From assembly GCA_017620455.1 (NCBI GenBank), contig JAFZQK010000037.1:1-41552 (forward strand): a DNA stretch of 41,552 bases. Reading direction: 5' to 3'. The DNA comes from Clostridia bacterium. GTDB taxonomy: Bacteria; Bacillota_A; Clostridia; Christensenellales; Aristaeellaceae. The notes beneath the pieces were generated by a model, which saw only the letters and a list, made by a program, of their open reading frames with translations, searched no databases and had not been told where the DNA came from. The position numbers were made by a program, and so were the translations under genes. Positions 1-7,415 of the stretch are shown in pieces (within the stretch, counting starts at the first letter, position 1; each line of letters begins with the position of its first letter).

Positions 1-722
1 CCCATATCCAGGGAAATGATTTTCTTGTCGGTGAGGGTTTCCGGCACGCTGCCCTGGCTGATGCGCTGGGCCAGGCCCTCCGCCACGGCAGATTTGCCCA
101 CCCCCGGCTCGCCGAGGAGGACGGGGTTGTGTTTCGTGCGGCGGGACAGGATCTGCACGATGCGCTCGATTTCCGCCGCTCTCCCGATCACAGGGTCCAG
201 TTCGCCGTGCTCGGCGGCTTTCGTCAGGTCCCGGCCGTATTTGGCCAGGGGATTGTCGGCGTCCGGGGCGGGATCGTCCGGGTGCCCGCCGCTGCGGCAC
301 AGGGCGTCCTGGACGCTCTGGCGCAGCTTGTCGGTATCGCAGCCCATGGAAACGAGCGCCCGCATGGCCACGCTTTCCGGGTCCTGCAGCAGGGCCAGCC
401 AGAAATGCCCCGCGGTAACGTAGGGCTGGCCCAGGCGCTGGGCCTCCCGGATGCTGGTTTCCATCAGCTTTTTCACCCGCGGGGTCAGCTCCAGCTGGGC
501 GGGGGCGTGGCTGCCGGTGCCGGTCAGCTGCTTTACGGCTTCCACCACGGTTTCCGCGATCACGTTGTCCGGCAGGGCCGGGGCGTCGGACCGGGCTTCC
601 TTCAGCAGGGCGATCAGGAAATGCTCGCTGCCCACGAAGGCGTGGCCCAGATCCACGGCGGATTTCTGCGCCGCGGCGATGACCCGCTGGGCCCGTTCAT
701 TGAAACGACCGAAAATTGCCAT
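1..722 (-). CDS. clpC: ClpC ATPase, N-terminal part (cut by window edge)
   Basis: Partial gene: the first 240 codons are present and the rest lies beyond the left edge. It encodes the Hsp100 unfoldase that feeds substrates, including phospho-arginine-tagged proteins, to ClpP. The protein starts [12 protein letters not shown], followed by the double Clp-N repeat (about residues 5-145; [14 protein letters not shown] and [13 protein letters not shown] mark the two halves). The first AAA+ domain opens with [11 protein letters not shown], a [16 protein letters not shown] box, and the Walker A motif GEPGVGKS. The ATG at 722-720 overlaps the mcsB TGA by one base (TGATG), so translation is probably coupled. 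It is last in the visible ctsR-mcsA-mcsB-clpC order, the classic Firmicutes arrangement. The subunit is recognised from its N-domain, Walker A and context; the second ATPase domain cannot be seen here. Confidence 0.95.
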   Translation of the reverse strand, partial: MAIFGRFNERAQRVIAAAQKSAVDLGHAFVGSEHFLIALLKEARSDAPALPDNVIAETVVEAVKQLTGTGSHAPAQLELTPRVKKLMETSIREAQRLGQPYVTAGHFWLALLQDPESVAMRALVSMGCDTDKLRQSVQDALCRSGGHPDDPAPDADNPLAKYGRDLTKAAEHGELDPVIGRAAEIERIVQILSRRTKHNPVLLGEPGVGKSAVAEGLAQRISQGSVPETLTDKKIISLDM

Positions 723-1711
723 CAGGAACCTCCTTGGATCGCGCGGCGAATGATTTCGCTGCGGTATGCGTCCTGTTCTTTTTCATTGAGGGCCGCGCCG
801 GCGGCCTTGATCACGTGGGCGGGCTGAGCGGCGGTGAGCAGGGCGTCGCACACCTCGGCGGACACGGGCAGCTTTTCCATGGCCGCGCCCATGCGCAGAT
901 TGCTCCAGTGGGCCATGAATTCCTTGACGCCCATGCGCCGGGCGTTGGTGAGCAGCCCGTAGGAGCGGAACAGCTGATCCTCAAAGGCCACCCGGTCCCG
1001 CTCCCAGGCCCGGCCGCGGAACACCCGCTCCATTTCCGCCATCTGCCGGGCGGTGGCCGTGACGGCCTGCACCAGATCCTGCTCCGTGCGGCCCAGGGTG
1101 ACCTGGTTGCTCAGCTGGTACAGATTGCCCTGGGCTTCGCTGCCCTCGCCGTAAATGCCCCGGAGGGTGAGGCCCACCTTGGCGGCGATCTGGCTGACCT
1201 TGCCCATCTGCTTGAACAGGGTCAGCATGGGCAGGTGCAGCATGACGGAGGCCCGCATGCCGGTGCCGGTATTGGTGGGGCAGGCGGTGAGATAGCCCAG
1301 CTGGCTGTCAAAGGCGAAATGCTGCGTGGATTGCAGGGTATCGTCGACGGAAAAGGCGTTCTGGGCGGCCAGGGGCAGGTTCTCCCCGGGGGCGAAGGCC
1401 TGGATGCGCAGATGGTCCTCCTCGTTCATCATCACGGCGATCCTTTCATCGCCCCGCACCAGCACCGCGGCGCCCGTTTCTTCCTTCAGAAGATCCGGGC
1501 TGATCAGGTGGCTTTCCACCAGGACGTGCTTTTCGTTTTCCTCCATGCCCTCGATGGGCAGGTAGGTATAGGGCTCCGGCAGCGGACGCAGGGCGTCCAA
1601 GGTGCGGCTGACGCATGCTTCGCACTGGGCCGCGGTGATCTTGTGCCGGAAGGGCAGATCCTCGTAATTCCGGGCGAGGCGCACCCGGGAGGACACTACG
1701 ATGTCGCTCAT
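722..1711 (-). CDS. mcsB: Protein arginine kinase McsB
   Basis: Phosphorylates arginines on damaged or misfolded proteins (and on CtsR), marking them for ClpCP. The 329-residue protein has the phosphagen-kinase fold: SSRVRLARN near the N-terminus (about residues 7-15), NEEDHLRIQ (about 96-104), and the signature [13 protein letters not shown] starting at Cys144, where B. subtilis McsB has [23 protein letters not shown] and ISNQ-type (here LSNQVTLG) segments follow. The C-terminal helix region with QPAHV and NEKEQDAYR resembles the B. subtilis tail. Compared with the remembered B. subtilis protein, about 22 N-terminal residues are absent. The ATG overlaps the end of mcsA by four bases (ATGA), which supports this start and translational coupling with its activator McsA. 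Confidence 0.95.
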   Translation of the reverse strand: MSDIVVSSRVRLARNYEDLPFRHKITAAQCEACVSRTLDALRPLPEPYTYLPIEGMEENEKHVLVESHLISPDLLKEETGAAVLVRGDERIAVMMNEEDHLRIQAFAPGENLPLAAQNAFSVDDTLQSTQHFAFDSQLGYLTACPTNTGTGMRASVMLHLPMLTLFKQMGKVSQIAAKVGLTLRGIYGEGSEAQGNLYQLSNQVTLGRTEQDLVQAVTATARQMAEMERVFRGRAWERDRVAFEDQLFRSYGLLTNARRMGVKEFMAHWSNLRMGAAMEKLPVSAEVCDALLTAAQPAHVIKAAGAALNEKEQDAYRSEIIRRAIQGGS

Positions 1712-2190
1712 GCCTTCGCCTCCCCGGAAGCGGCGATGGCCCGCAGCTGATCCCGCAGGCGGGCGGCCTCCTCAAAGTTTTCTTCCGCCACGGCGGCTTC
1801 CATCTGCGCGCGCAGCGCTTCCATCCGGGTCAGCCGGGCCTGCTCCTCTTCGCTGACCGGGGGCCTGCGCCCCGCGTGCTGCGTCCTGCCCTGCACCCGG
1901 GTGATCAGGGGGGTCAGTTCCCTGCGGAAAGCGGCGTAGCATTCCGCGCAGCCCAGCATGCCCGTCTTCTGGAATTCGGCGTAGGTTTCCCCGCAACGGG
2001 GGCAGGTGATCTCCGGGACCTGCTTTTTTTCCGCCATGGCGGACAGTACCGCCGCCAGCACGGACTGCAGATCTCCCGTCTGGTATTTTTTCAGGCATTC
2101 CCGGCACAGGTGCCGGCTGGTGGATTCGCCGTTGATGACGGTGGTCATCACCACCTCGGCCTGCCGTTCACCGCATTCTTCACAAAGCAT
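1708..2190 (-). CDS. mcsA: McsA, zinc-binding activator of McsB
   Basis: Small zinc protein that activates the arginine kinase McsB and helps control CtsR. The 160-residue sequence has two treble-clef-like cysteine sets: C3/C6 with C29/C32, and C63/C66 with C81/C84. A C-terminal UVR-type helical pair follows at about residues 120-152 (ARLTRMEALRAQMEAAVAEENFEEAARLRD split across the motif). Length and domain order match Firmicutes McsA. The start follows AGGAG with a spacing of about 9 bases. The gene lies 75 bases after ctsR and overlaps mcsB by four bases, so the four genes very probably form one transcript under CtsR control. Confidence 0.93.
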   Translation of the reverse strand: MLCEECGERQAEVVMTTVINGESTSRHLCRECLKKYQTGDLQSVLAAVLSAMAEKKQVPEITCPRCGETYAEFQKTGMLGCAECYAAFRRELTPLITRVQGRTQHAGRRPPVSEEEQARLTRMEALRAQMEAAVAEENFEEAARLRDQLRAIAASGEAKA

Positions 2191-2265
2191 GGTTTCTTTC
2201 TCCTGTCGCTTTCCTTTTTCCTGATATAGTATGCGCCGCCGGGCCTGAACGCACCGGAGGCAAAT

Positions 2266-2748
2266 TCATCCGTTTGCTTCCTGCTGCCTGTGCCGCATCA
2301 CGGTGAGCAGCATGCACTTGAAGATCTTCGCCCGCAGCGAGTCCTTGACGTTTTCCGGCATGGGGGCGCTGAGCGCCTGGGGCGAGACCGCGGCGGCGAT
2401 GAGCTCCGCTTCGCTGAGCGCCAGCACCTTGCGCTCCGCCAGCTGCTGGCAGAGCACCTGGGCCGTGGGGGCGTCCAGTCGGTCGCCCACCCGCTCGGTG
2501 AGCAGGTAGGTCAAATGGTCGCCGCTGCTTTGCCGCACCCGCACGATGCGGATATAGCCGCCGCCCCCCCGCTGGCTGGAGATCACGTAGCCGTGATCCG
2601 GCGTGAAGCGGGTGGCCAGCACATAATTGATCTGGCTGGGAGCGCAGTGGAAATACTCCGCCAGCTCGTTCCTTTTCAGCTCCACCTCCGGCTGATCCTC
2701 CTGGAGCATGGCCTTGATGAAGCTTTCGATGGTATCGCTCAATCGCAT
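2266..2748 (-). CDS. ctsR: CtsR, class III heat-shock repressor
   Basis: Represses clp genes at normal temperature and is released on heat or protein stress. The 160-residue protein matches the usual length (about 155). The N-terminal winged helix-turn-helix runs to about residue 70 (LSDTIESFIK, LKRNELAEYF, PSQINYVLATRF). It ends with the temperature-sensing glycine loop RGGGGYIRI at residues 60-68. The C-terminal half (LTERVGDRLDAPTAQVLCQQL and so on) is the helical dimerisation and McsB/ClpC-binding part. The ATG at 2748 follows GGGAGGG at about 6 bases. It is first in the operon, directly behind a promoter containing a CtsR-type site, consistent with autoregulation. Confidence 0.95.
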   Translation of the reverse strand: MRLSDTIESFIKAMLQEDQPEVELKRNELAEYFHCAPSQINYVLATRFTPDHGYVISSQRGGGGYIRIVRVRQSSGDHLTYLLTERVGDRLDAPTAQVLCQQLAERKVLALSEAELIAAAVSPQALSAPMPENVKDSLRAKIFKCMLLTVMRHRQQEANG

Positions 2749-2771
2749 GCAAGATCCCTCCCGTCAAATAA

Positions 2772-2822
2772 GTTGCCTTTCTTTGACCAAATAAGTATAG
2801 CACATTGATGCGGCAATTGCAA
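2772..2822 (-). promoter_or_regulatory. ctsR operon promoter with CtsR-type operator
   Basis: On the minus strand a -35 TTGCAA (2822-2817) and a -10 TATACT (2799-2794) are separated by exactly 17 bases. Just downstream, at 2788-2772, lies GGTCAAA-GAA-AGGCAAC. This fits the CtsR heptad direct repeat (consensus RGTCAAA-NAN-RGTCAAA) with a perfect first half and a 5-of-7 second half. Its position over the expected transcription start fits repression by steric block. The promoter is clear by inspection; the operator call rests on the known consensus. Confidence 0.8.
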
Positions 2823-2939
2823 GGGATTTATGCGAAAGAAAAAAACGGGCGGAAAACGCTTGAAGATCGGCGGCGCATATGATAATCTTCTTTTGACGGA
2901 ACCGCGGGGGAAAGCGCGGAGGACGGGAGGAGAAAACGG

Positions 2940-4631
2940 GTGTATATCGTTGCCGCAGACGGGAGCGGGGACTATGCCTCCATTCAGGCGGCGGTGGACG
3001 CCGTTCCGGAAGGGAAACGGGCCACGATCGTGGTGCGCGCCGGGGAATACCGGGAACGGGTGATCGTGAACAGGGACCGTGTGCGCATCGTGGGGGAGGA
3101 CCGGGACCGCACGGTGATCACCCATTCCGCCTGCGCCCGGGACCGGGACGCCGAAGGGAAAGAAAAGGGCACGTTTCTGTCCTTTTCCATGCTGATCACG
3201 GGACACGGGGTGGAAATCGAAAACCTGACGGTGCGCAACGATGCCGGGGACGGCCGGGACGCGGGCCAGGCGGTGGCGGTGTACGCCGCGGGGGACCGGG
3301 GCGTGATGCGCTCCTGCCGCCTGATCGCCCATCAGGATACGCTGTTCTGCGGGCCGGTGATGCCCAAGGTGATCCGGGAGATCCTGCCCCGGACGGCGGG
3401 GACGGCGGAGTGCGTGGAATCGGTGGGGGACTGCCCGGCGACCCGCAGCCGCTGGTATTTTGAAAACTGCTTCATCCAGGGCGACGTGGATTTCATTTTC
3501 GGGCCGTACCGCTGCTGGTTCGAATGCTGCCAGCTGCACATGAACGCCCGGGGCGGCTTCTATACCGCCGCCAACACCCCCGGGGACCAGCCCTTCGGCT
3601 TCGTCTTTCACGATTGCCGCCTGACCGGCGAGTGCGGGCCGGGGCAGGCGTACCTGGGCCGGCCCTGGCGGAAGTATGCCCGGACGATATTCCTGAAATG
3701 CGAGATGGACGAGTGCGTGGCGCCCGCCGGGTTTTCCGACTGGGACGCGGAGCGCACGGTCACCGCCCGGTACGGGGAGTATGCCTCCCGGGGCGCCCGG
3801 GCGGACCTGACGCCGCGGCACCCCGGGGAAAAGCGGCTGACGGAAGCGGAGGGCGAAGGGATCACGGCGGAAATGGTCCTGGGCGGGGAGGATCGGTGGC
3901 GTCCCAAGGAAAGGGTGCCCACCTGGTATCTCTGCGGGGATTCCACCATGGCCGATTATCCCGCCTCCCGGGCGCCCATGGCGGGCTGGGGCCAGGCGCT
4001 GCCCGCCCTGACGGAGGGAGCGCATGTGGAAAACTGCGCCGTCAACGGGCGCAGCAGCAAGAGCTTTCTGGACGAAATGCGGCTGCATTGCATCGAAATG
4101 TGCCTGCGGCGGTGGGACAGGCTGGTGGTTTCCTTCAGCCATAACGACGAGAAGGCCGATCCCCTGCGGCACACGGACCCCGACACCGCTTTCCCCGCGT
4201 GCCTGGACCGCTACATCGACGCCGCCCGGCGCGCGGGGGCGGAGCCGATCCTGGCGACCCCCGTTCCCCGGCGGTATTTTGCCGAGGGCTGCCTGATCCC
4301 CACCCACGGGGCGTACCCGGACGCCATGCGCGCCCTGGCAAAGCGGCGGGGCGTGCGCCTGGCGGATCTGGAAAGGCGCGCCATGCGCGCGTTCCAGGCG
4401 CTGGGGGAGGAGGGCACGAAAAAGGTGTTCTGCCACGTGCCCGCGGGGGACAGAAACTATCCCGACGGCCTGCGGGACGACAGCCACCTGCAGTGGCGCG
4501 GCGCGGCGCTGGTGGCCCGGCTGTTCCTGGAGGCGCTGGAGGATCCCGGGACGGCGGAGGAAACGCCGGATGCCGGGGCGGGGCCTGCGCCCGGAGAGCT
4601 GATCGCCCGGGAAGACGACGTGATGAAATAA
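2940..4631 (+). CDS. Pectin methylesterase (CE8-like) fused to SGNH acetylesterase (CE12-like)
   Basis: Two-domain carbohydrate esterase of 563 residues. Residues 1-310 form a pectinesterase beta-helix: GEYRERV near the start, the catalytic region QDTLF (about 132), DVDFIFG (about 182-188) and LGRPW (about 239), all hallmark CE8 motifs. Residues 325-550 form an SGNH hydrolase like rhamnogalacturonan acetylesterases: GDST with the likely nucleophile Ser335, a GWGQ block, NGRSSKSF, HNDEK and the late DDSHLQ with the Asp/His pair. The likely job is removing methyl and acetyl groups from pectic fragments. There is no signal peptide, so it appears to act inside the cell on imported oligosaccharides. 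The GTG start at 2940 follows GGGAGGAG at a normal distance. It is divergent from ctsR; the next gene encodes a possible pectin-binding protein. Confidence 0.88.
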   Translation: MYIVAADGSGDYASIQAAVDAVPEGKRATIVVRAGEYRERVIVNRDRVRIVGEDRDRTVITHSACARDRDAEGKEKGTFLSFSMLITGHGVEIENLTVRNDAGDGRDAGQAVAVYAAGDRGVMRSCRLIAHQDTLFCGPVMPKVIREILPRTAGTAECVESVGDCPATRSRWYFENCFIQGDVDFIFGPYRCWFECCQLHMNARGGFYTAANTPGDQPFGFVFHDCRLTGECGPGQAYLGRPWRKYARTIFLKCEMDECVAPAGFSDWDAERTVTARYGEYASRGARADLTPRHPGEKRLTEAEGEGITAEMVLGGEDRWRPKERVPTWYLCGDSTMADYPASRAPMAGWGQALPALTEGAHVENCAVNGRSSKSFLDEMRLHCIEMCLRRWDRLVVSFSHNDEKADPLRHTDPDTAFPACLDRYIDAARRAGAEPILATPVPRRYFAEGCLIPTHGAYPDAMRALAKRRGVRLADLERRAMRAFQALGEEGTKKVFCHVPAGDRNYPDGLRDDSHLQWRGAALVARLFLEALEDPGTAEETPDAGAGPAPGELIAREDDVMK

Positions 4632-4681
4632 AAAAGTTTTTCGCCTTTAATGTTTCTTTAAGCCTCGGGGAATATGATAAG

Positions 4682-4705
4682 GCCATCCCAAGAAGAAAGG
4701 ATGGC
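4682..4705 (+). promoter_or_regulatory. Leader hairpin around the ribosome binding site of the next gene
   Basis: GCCATCC (4682-4688) pairs perfectly with GGATGGC (4699-4705) around a 10-base purine loop. The Shine-Dalgarno-like AGAAAGG (4694-4700) lies partly in the loop and partly in the 3' arm. The start codon at 4714 is 13 bases further on, a longer spacing than usual. The hairpin could hide or position the ribosome site. A possible -10 TATGAT is at 4673-4678, with no convincing -35. Confidence 0.45.
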
Positions 4706-4713
4706 AGCTAACC

Positions 4714-5895
4714 ATGAAAAAGAATGTGAAACACCGTTTCGGTTTGATCCAAAAAATCCTGGCGCTGTGCGCCGTCATCGCTCTTTGCGCGGGCATTCCC
4801 TCCGCCCTGGCCCAGACCGGCAATCAGGGAGGCGCGGCCACGCTGAACGCGGAGGAGCTGTTTTCGGACCGGGACCTGAACCAGACGCCGGACCTGAGCG
4901 ATGCCGTGACGTATACGGTGCAGAGCGAGGAAGACATCCTGCTGACCGAGGCGGGGGTATACGTCCTCACCGGCAGCGCCGAAAACGTCACCGTCTTCGT
5001 GGAGGCGGGGGACAAGGACAAGGTGCAGCTGGTGCTGGACGGCGTGACGGTCACCAACAGCGATTTTCCCTGCATCTATGTGAAATCCGCCGATAAGGTG
5101 TTCATCACCACCGTATCGGACAGCGCCCTGAGCGTCACCGGCACGTTCCGGAAGGACGGCAGCGTCAATACCGACGGCGCGGTATTCTCCCGGGCGGATC
5201 TGACGCTCAACGGCACCGCAGCGCTCACCGTCGTTTCCACCGATAACGGCGTCGTATGCAAGGACGACCTGAAGATCACCGGCGGCACTTACCGGATCAC
5301 CGCCTCCTCCAAGGCGATCGAAGCCAACGATTCCATCCGTATCCGGGACGGCAGCCTGACGCTGCAGGCCGGCACCGACGGCCTGCATGCCGAGAACAGC
5401 GACGACGGCGCCCTGGGCTATGTGTACATCGGCGGCGGCAGCCTCTCCGTCAACGCGGGGGACGACGGCATCCATGGGTCTTCCCTGGTGCAGATCGACG
5501 GGGGCAGCCTGGAGATCACCGCGGCGGAAGGCATCGAAGGCACCTACATCCAGATCAACGGCGGCACCGTTTCCATCCAGGCCCGGGACGACGGCATCAA
5601 CGCCGCCCAGAAATCCAGCGCGTACCGGCCTACGGTGGAGATCAACGGCGGGGACGTGAGCATCTCCATGGGCGCCGGGGATACGGACGGGGTGGACTCC
5701 AACGGCGATATCTACATCAACGGCGGCACCGTCACCGTGACGGGCAGCAGCACCTTCGACTACGACGGCACCGGCCAGATCAGCGGCGGCACGGTGATCG
5801 TCAACGGCCAGCAGGTATCCACCCTGCCCAACCAGTTCATGGGCGGCGGGCCCGGGGGCATGGGCGGCCGCGGCGGCTGGGGCCGGGGAAGATGA
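4714..5895 (+). CDS. Secreted beta-helix carbohydrate-binding protein (Cthe_2159-like)
   Basis: A 393-residue exported protein. A basic start (MKKNVKHRFG), a hydrophobic stretch (about residues 15-33) and an ALAQ cleavage site form a signal peptide. The rest is a run of short beta-helix coils with repeated motifs such as DLTLNGTAALTV, DLKITGGTYRI, SIRIRDGSLTL, YIGGGSLSV, VQIDGGSLEI, IQINGGTVSI and IYINGGTVTV. Asp-rich turns recur as DGLHAENSDDG, DDGIHG and DDGIN. This matches the carbohydrate-binding family named after Cthe_2159 of C. thermocellum, which folds like a pectate lyase and binds polygalacturonate or cellulose with calcium. The tail is Gly/Met/Arg-rich (MGGGPGGMGGRGG). Adjacent to a pectin esterase, it plausibly captures pectic material at the cell surface. 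No cell-wall anchor is visible. The substrate is inferred. Confidence 0.8.
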   Translation: MKKNVKHRFGLIQKILALCAVIALCAGIPSALAQTGNQGGAATLNAEELFSDRDLNQTPDLSDAVTYTVQSEEDILLTEAGVYVLTGSAENVTVFVEAGDKDKVQLVLDGVTVTNSDFPCIYVKSADKVFITTVSDSALSVTGTFRKDGSVNTDGAVFSRADLTLNGTAALTVVSTDNGVVCKDDLKITGGTYRITASSKAIEANDSIRIRDGSLTLQAGTDGLHAENSDDGALGYVYIGGGSLSVNAGDDGIHGSSLVQIDGGSLEITAAEGIEGTYIQINGGTVSIQARDDGINAAQKSSAYRPTVEINGGDVSISMGAGDTDGVDSNGDIYINGGTVTVTGSSTFDYDGTGQISGGTVIVNGQQVSTLPNQFMGGGPGGMGGRGGWGRGR

Positions 5896-5919
5896 CTTCC
5901 GGACGGATGAAAACAAGAA

Positions 5920-5953
5920 AACGGCCCGCGATCCATTACGGTCGCGGGCCGTT
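5920..5953 (-). terminator. Left flanking hairpin of element A (minus-direction terminator)
   Basis: A 12-bp perfect stem AACGGCCCGCGA (5920-5931) / TCGCGGGCCGTT (5942-5953) with a 10-base loop. Read on the minus strand it is followed by TTTTCTTGTTTTC, a U-rich tract, so it can end minus-strand transcripts coming from the DUF1858/Suf genes. On the plus strand no U-tract follows, because the repeat core begins at once. It is a near copy of the hairpin at 6202-6235; both open with the same 17 bases, AACGGCCCGCGATCCAT. Confidence 0.75.
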
Positions 5954-6202
5954 CAGGGTGTCGAAAAAGAGTTTTCGACACCCTGCGAAACAAAGCGGAA
6001 TCGGGATTCCACTTTGTTTCGATCCATCAATTTCTTGCAAAATGGCATTTTCGCAAGCGAAAACACTCATTTTGCGGCCAGAAATTGATAGAGGAAGCAA
6101 ATTTCATTTGCTCCTCGGCGACGTACATGCCGCTGCCTGCGGATGACAATCGAAGGGGCTGCGGCCCCTTCGATGCATCCCCTGGGTTTTTCGACTGACT
6201 GA
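5953..6202 (+). repeat. Structured repeat element, copy A (about 250 bp)
   Basis: This fills the gap between the convergent genes ending at 5895 and 6249. Ends are TCAGGGTGTCGA (5953-5964) and TCGACTGACTGA (6191-6202), an imperfect terminal inverted repeat. Consecutive stems: S1 CAGGGTGTCGAAAA 5954-5967 with 5972-5985; S2 CGAAACAAAG 5986-5995 with 6012-6021 plus inner GGAATC/GATTCC; S3 ATCAATTTC 6026-6034 with 6081-6089, enclosing GCAAAATG/CATTTTGC and TTTTCGC/GCGAAAA; S4 GAGG-A-AGCAAAT 6091-6102 with 6106-6116; S5 weak, about 6117-6136; S6 ATCGAAGGGGC 6149-6159 with 6164-6174, extended by GGATG/CATCC. A second copy in opposite orientation lies at 22545-22797. No open reading frame with a ribosome site is seen. 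It may be a MITE-like mobile element or a structured RNA. Confidence 0.85.
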
Positions 6203-6239
6203 ACGGCCCGCGATCCATCAGGACCGCGGGCCGTTTTTT
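6202..6239 (+). terminator. Right flanking hairpin of element A (plus-direction terminator)
   Basis: Stem AACGGCCCGCG (6202-6212) pairs with CGCGGGCCGTT (6225-6235), with a further TCC/GGA pairing in the loop, followed by TTTTTT (6234-6239). This is a strong intrinsic terminator for the plus-strand beta-helix gene. It duplicates the hairpin at 5920-5953, so the repeat core sits between two copies of one terminator. Confidence 0.88.
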
Positions 6240-6248
6240 GTGTGGCTT

Positions 6249-6464
6249 TTACTCGGCTTCCTTCTTTCCGATGGCGGCGTTCAGGGCGTTCACTACGTCG
6301 TCGGGGTTGTAGCCGTGCACCCGGGCGGCGTCCGCCACGGATTCCATCTGGGACGCGGGGCAGCCCAGGCAGTGCATGCCGATGGAGAAAAGCACGGGGG
6401 CGGCCTCGGGATGATCCCGGACGATCTGGCCGATCAGGGTTTCGGCGGTGATTTTTTCGGACAT
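6249..6464 (-). CDS. DUF1858 domain protein
   Basis: A 71-residue protein, essentially a single DUF1858 domain: ITAETLIGQIVRDHPEAAPVL, then a CLGCP motif (SIGMHCLGCPASQ), then a helical tail (VVNALNAAIGKK). The family occurs alone or with hybrid-cluster and other redox proteins, and is often described as a hybrid-cluster-associated disulfide protein; its biochemical role is not established. The start at 6464 follows AAGGAGGA at about 7 bases. An earlier in-frame ATG at 6488 would place that ribosome site inside the gene and is rejected. It lies 24 bases after the SufB/D-like gene in the same direction, so it is probably co-transcribed, and the CxxC pair could serve iron-sulfur or thiol chemistry (inference). 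Confidence 0.88.
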   Translation of the reverse strand: MSEKITAETLIGQIVRDHPEAAPVLFSIGMHCLGCPASQMESVADAARVHGYNPDDVVNALNAAIGKKEAE

Positions 6465-6488
6465 GGAAGGATCCTCCTTTATAAGCAT

Positions 6489-7415
6489 TTATTTCAAAAA
6501 GCCGTTCACGATCTGTTCTTCGGCCTCTTGTTCGGTTAAGCCCAGGGTCATGAGCTTCACGATCTGTTCCCCGGCGATCTTGCCGATGGCGGCCTCGTGC
6601 ACCAGGGCGGCGTCCACGCTGTTGGCCTCCAGCCCGGGAACGGCCAGGATGCGGCCCCGGTCCATGATGATGGAATCGCACTCGGTATGCCCGGTGCAGG
6701 CGGCGCTGCCCACCAGCTTGGCGTCGAACCGCTGGAAGGAATCATCCCGGGCCACGGAACGGGACACCACGTCGGCGCTGCTGTTGTCGCCGTTCATGTG
6801 CACCTCGTAGGTGCTGACGGCGTTCTGCCGCCCGTGGGTCATGAGCCGCTCCCTGACCACCAGCCGGGCGCCGCTTTTCAGTTCCGCCAGCGTCCTGCGG
6901 TCGGTGTCGTCCACGCCCTTGATCTGCACCATTTCCATTTCCACGGTGCTGTCCTCGTCCTGATACACCTCGGTGACCGGGTTCAGGATGCGCTTGCCCG
7001 CGCCGTCCCCGGAGCCGTAGTGCTTTTCCACGTACCGGATGCGCGCGCCGCGGCCCACGAAAAAGCGGTGGATGCCGTCGTGCTGCGCGTCCTGATTGCC
7101 GCAGTTGTCGATGCCGCAGCCCGCCACGATGGTCACGTCCGCGTTTTCGCCGATATAAAAATCGTTGTAGACTACCTCGGTGAGGCCGCTCTGGGTCATC
7201 ACCACGGGGATGTGCACGCTTTCGTTCTTCGTGCCGGGCCTGATGCGGATTTCCAGGCCGCTGACGCCCTCCTTGGGCGTGATCTCGATATTGGCGGTGG
7301 ACTGCCGGCCCACGGACTGGCCGTTGGCGCGGATGTTATAGGCGCCTTCCGGCACGGTATGCAGATCGGCCACCTCCCGAAGCAGGCGCTGCTGGATCTC
7401 ATCCAATGGTTTCAT
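6489..7415 (-). CDS. SufB/SufD-family Fe-S scaffold (minimal SUF-like system)
   Basis: A 308-residue SufB/D-type beta-helix scaffold that with its ATPase partner assembles iron-sulfur clusters in the cytosol. Characteristic parts: VVYNDFYIGENADVTIVAGCGI, HDGIHRFFVGRGARIRYVEKHYG, GSAACTGHTECDSIIMDRG, and the C-terminal VHEAAIGKIAGEQIVKLMTLGLTEQEAEEQIVNGFL, which corresponds to the conserved SufB/SufD end with the short ALIHEA-like motif. It is shorter than SufB of the SufCDSUB system (about 465), and no SufS, SufU or SufD is nearby. This fits the two-gene minimal system (SmsCB) described from methanogens and anaerobes. The ATG at 7415 overlaps the sufC-like stop by four bases (ATGA), which fixes the start; a longer open frame upstream is only the shadow of the ATPase gene. 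Cys residues in GCG, NCGN, SAAC and TEC are candidate cluster ligands. Confidence 0.88.
   Translation of the reverse strand: MKPLDEIQQRLLREVADLHTVPEGAYNIRANGQSVGRQSTANIEITPKEGVSGLEIRIRPGTKNESVHIPVVMTQSGLTEVVYNDFYIGENADVTIVAGCGIDNCGNQDAQHDGIHRFFVGRGARIRYVEKHYGSGDGAGKRILNPVTEVYQDEDSTVEMEMVQIKGVDDTDRRTLAELKSGARLVVRERLMTHGRQNAVSTYEVHMNGDNSSADVVSRSVARDDSFQRFDAKLVGSAACTGHTECDSIIMDRGRILAVPGLEANSVDAALVHEAAIGKIAGEQIVKLMTLGLTEQEAEEQIVNGFLK

Noticed and set aside
716..1750. Long plus-strand open frames opposite mcsB, and similar long frames opposite many genes (for example 22709-28339)
   Set aside because: They mirror strongly supported genes on the other strand, are His/Gly/Pro-rich with no domain motifs, and arise from high GC and biased codon use.
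2739..4487. A 582-residue minus-strand open frame opposite the pectin esterase
   Set aside because: The plus-strand frame carries clear CE8 and SGNH motifs and a ribosome site; the opposite frame is low-complexity shadow.
5953..6202. CRISPR array or attC/integron cassette as explanation for the hairpin-rich element A
   Set aside because: There are no regularly spaced identical repeats and no cas or integrase gene; the hairpins are all different from each other.
5953..6202. Group II intron or IS fragment explanation for elements A and B
   Set aside because: Terminator hairpins are known targets of some group IIC introns, but no reverse transcriptase, domain V-like motif or transposase remnant was recognised in either copy.
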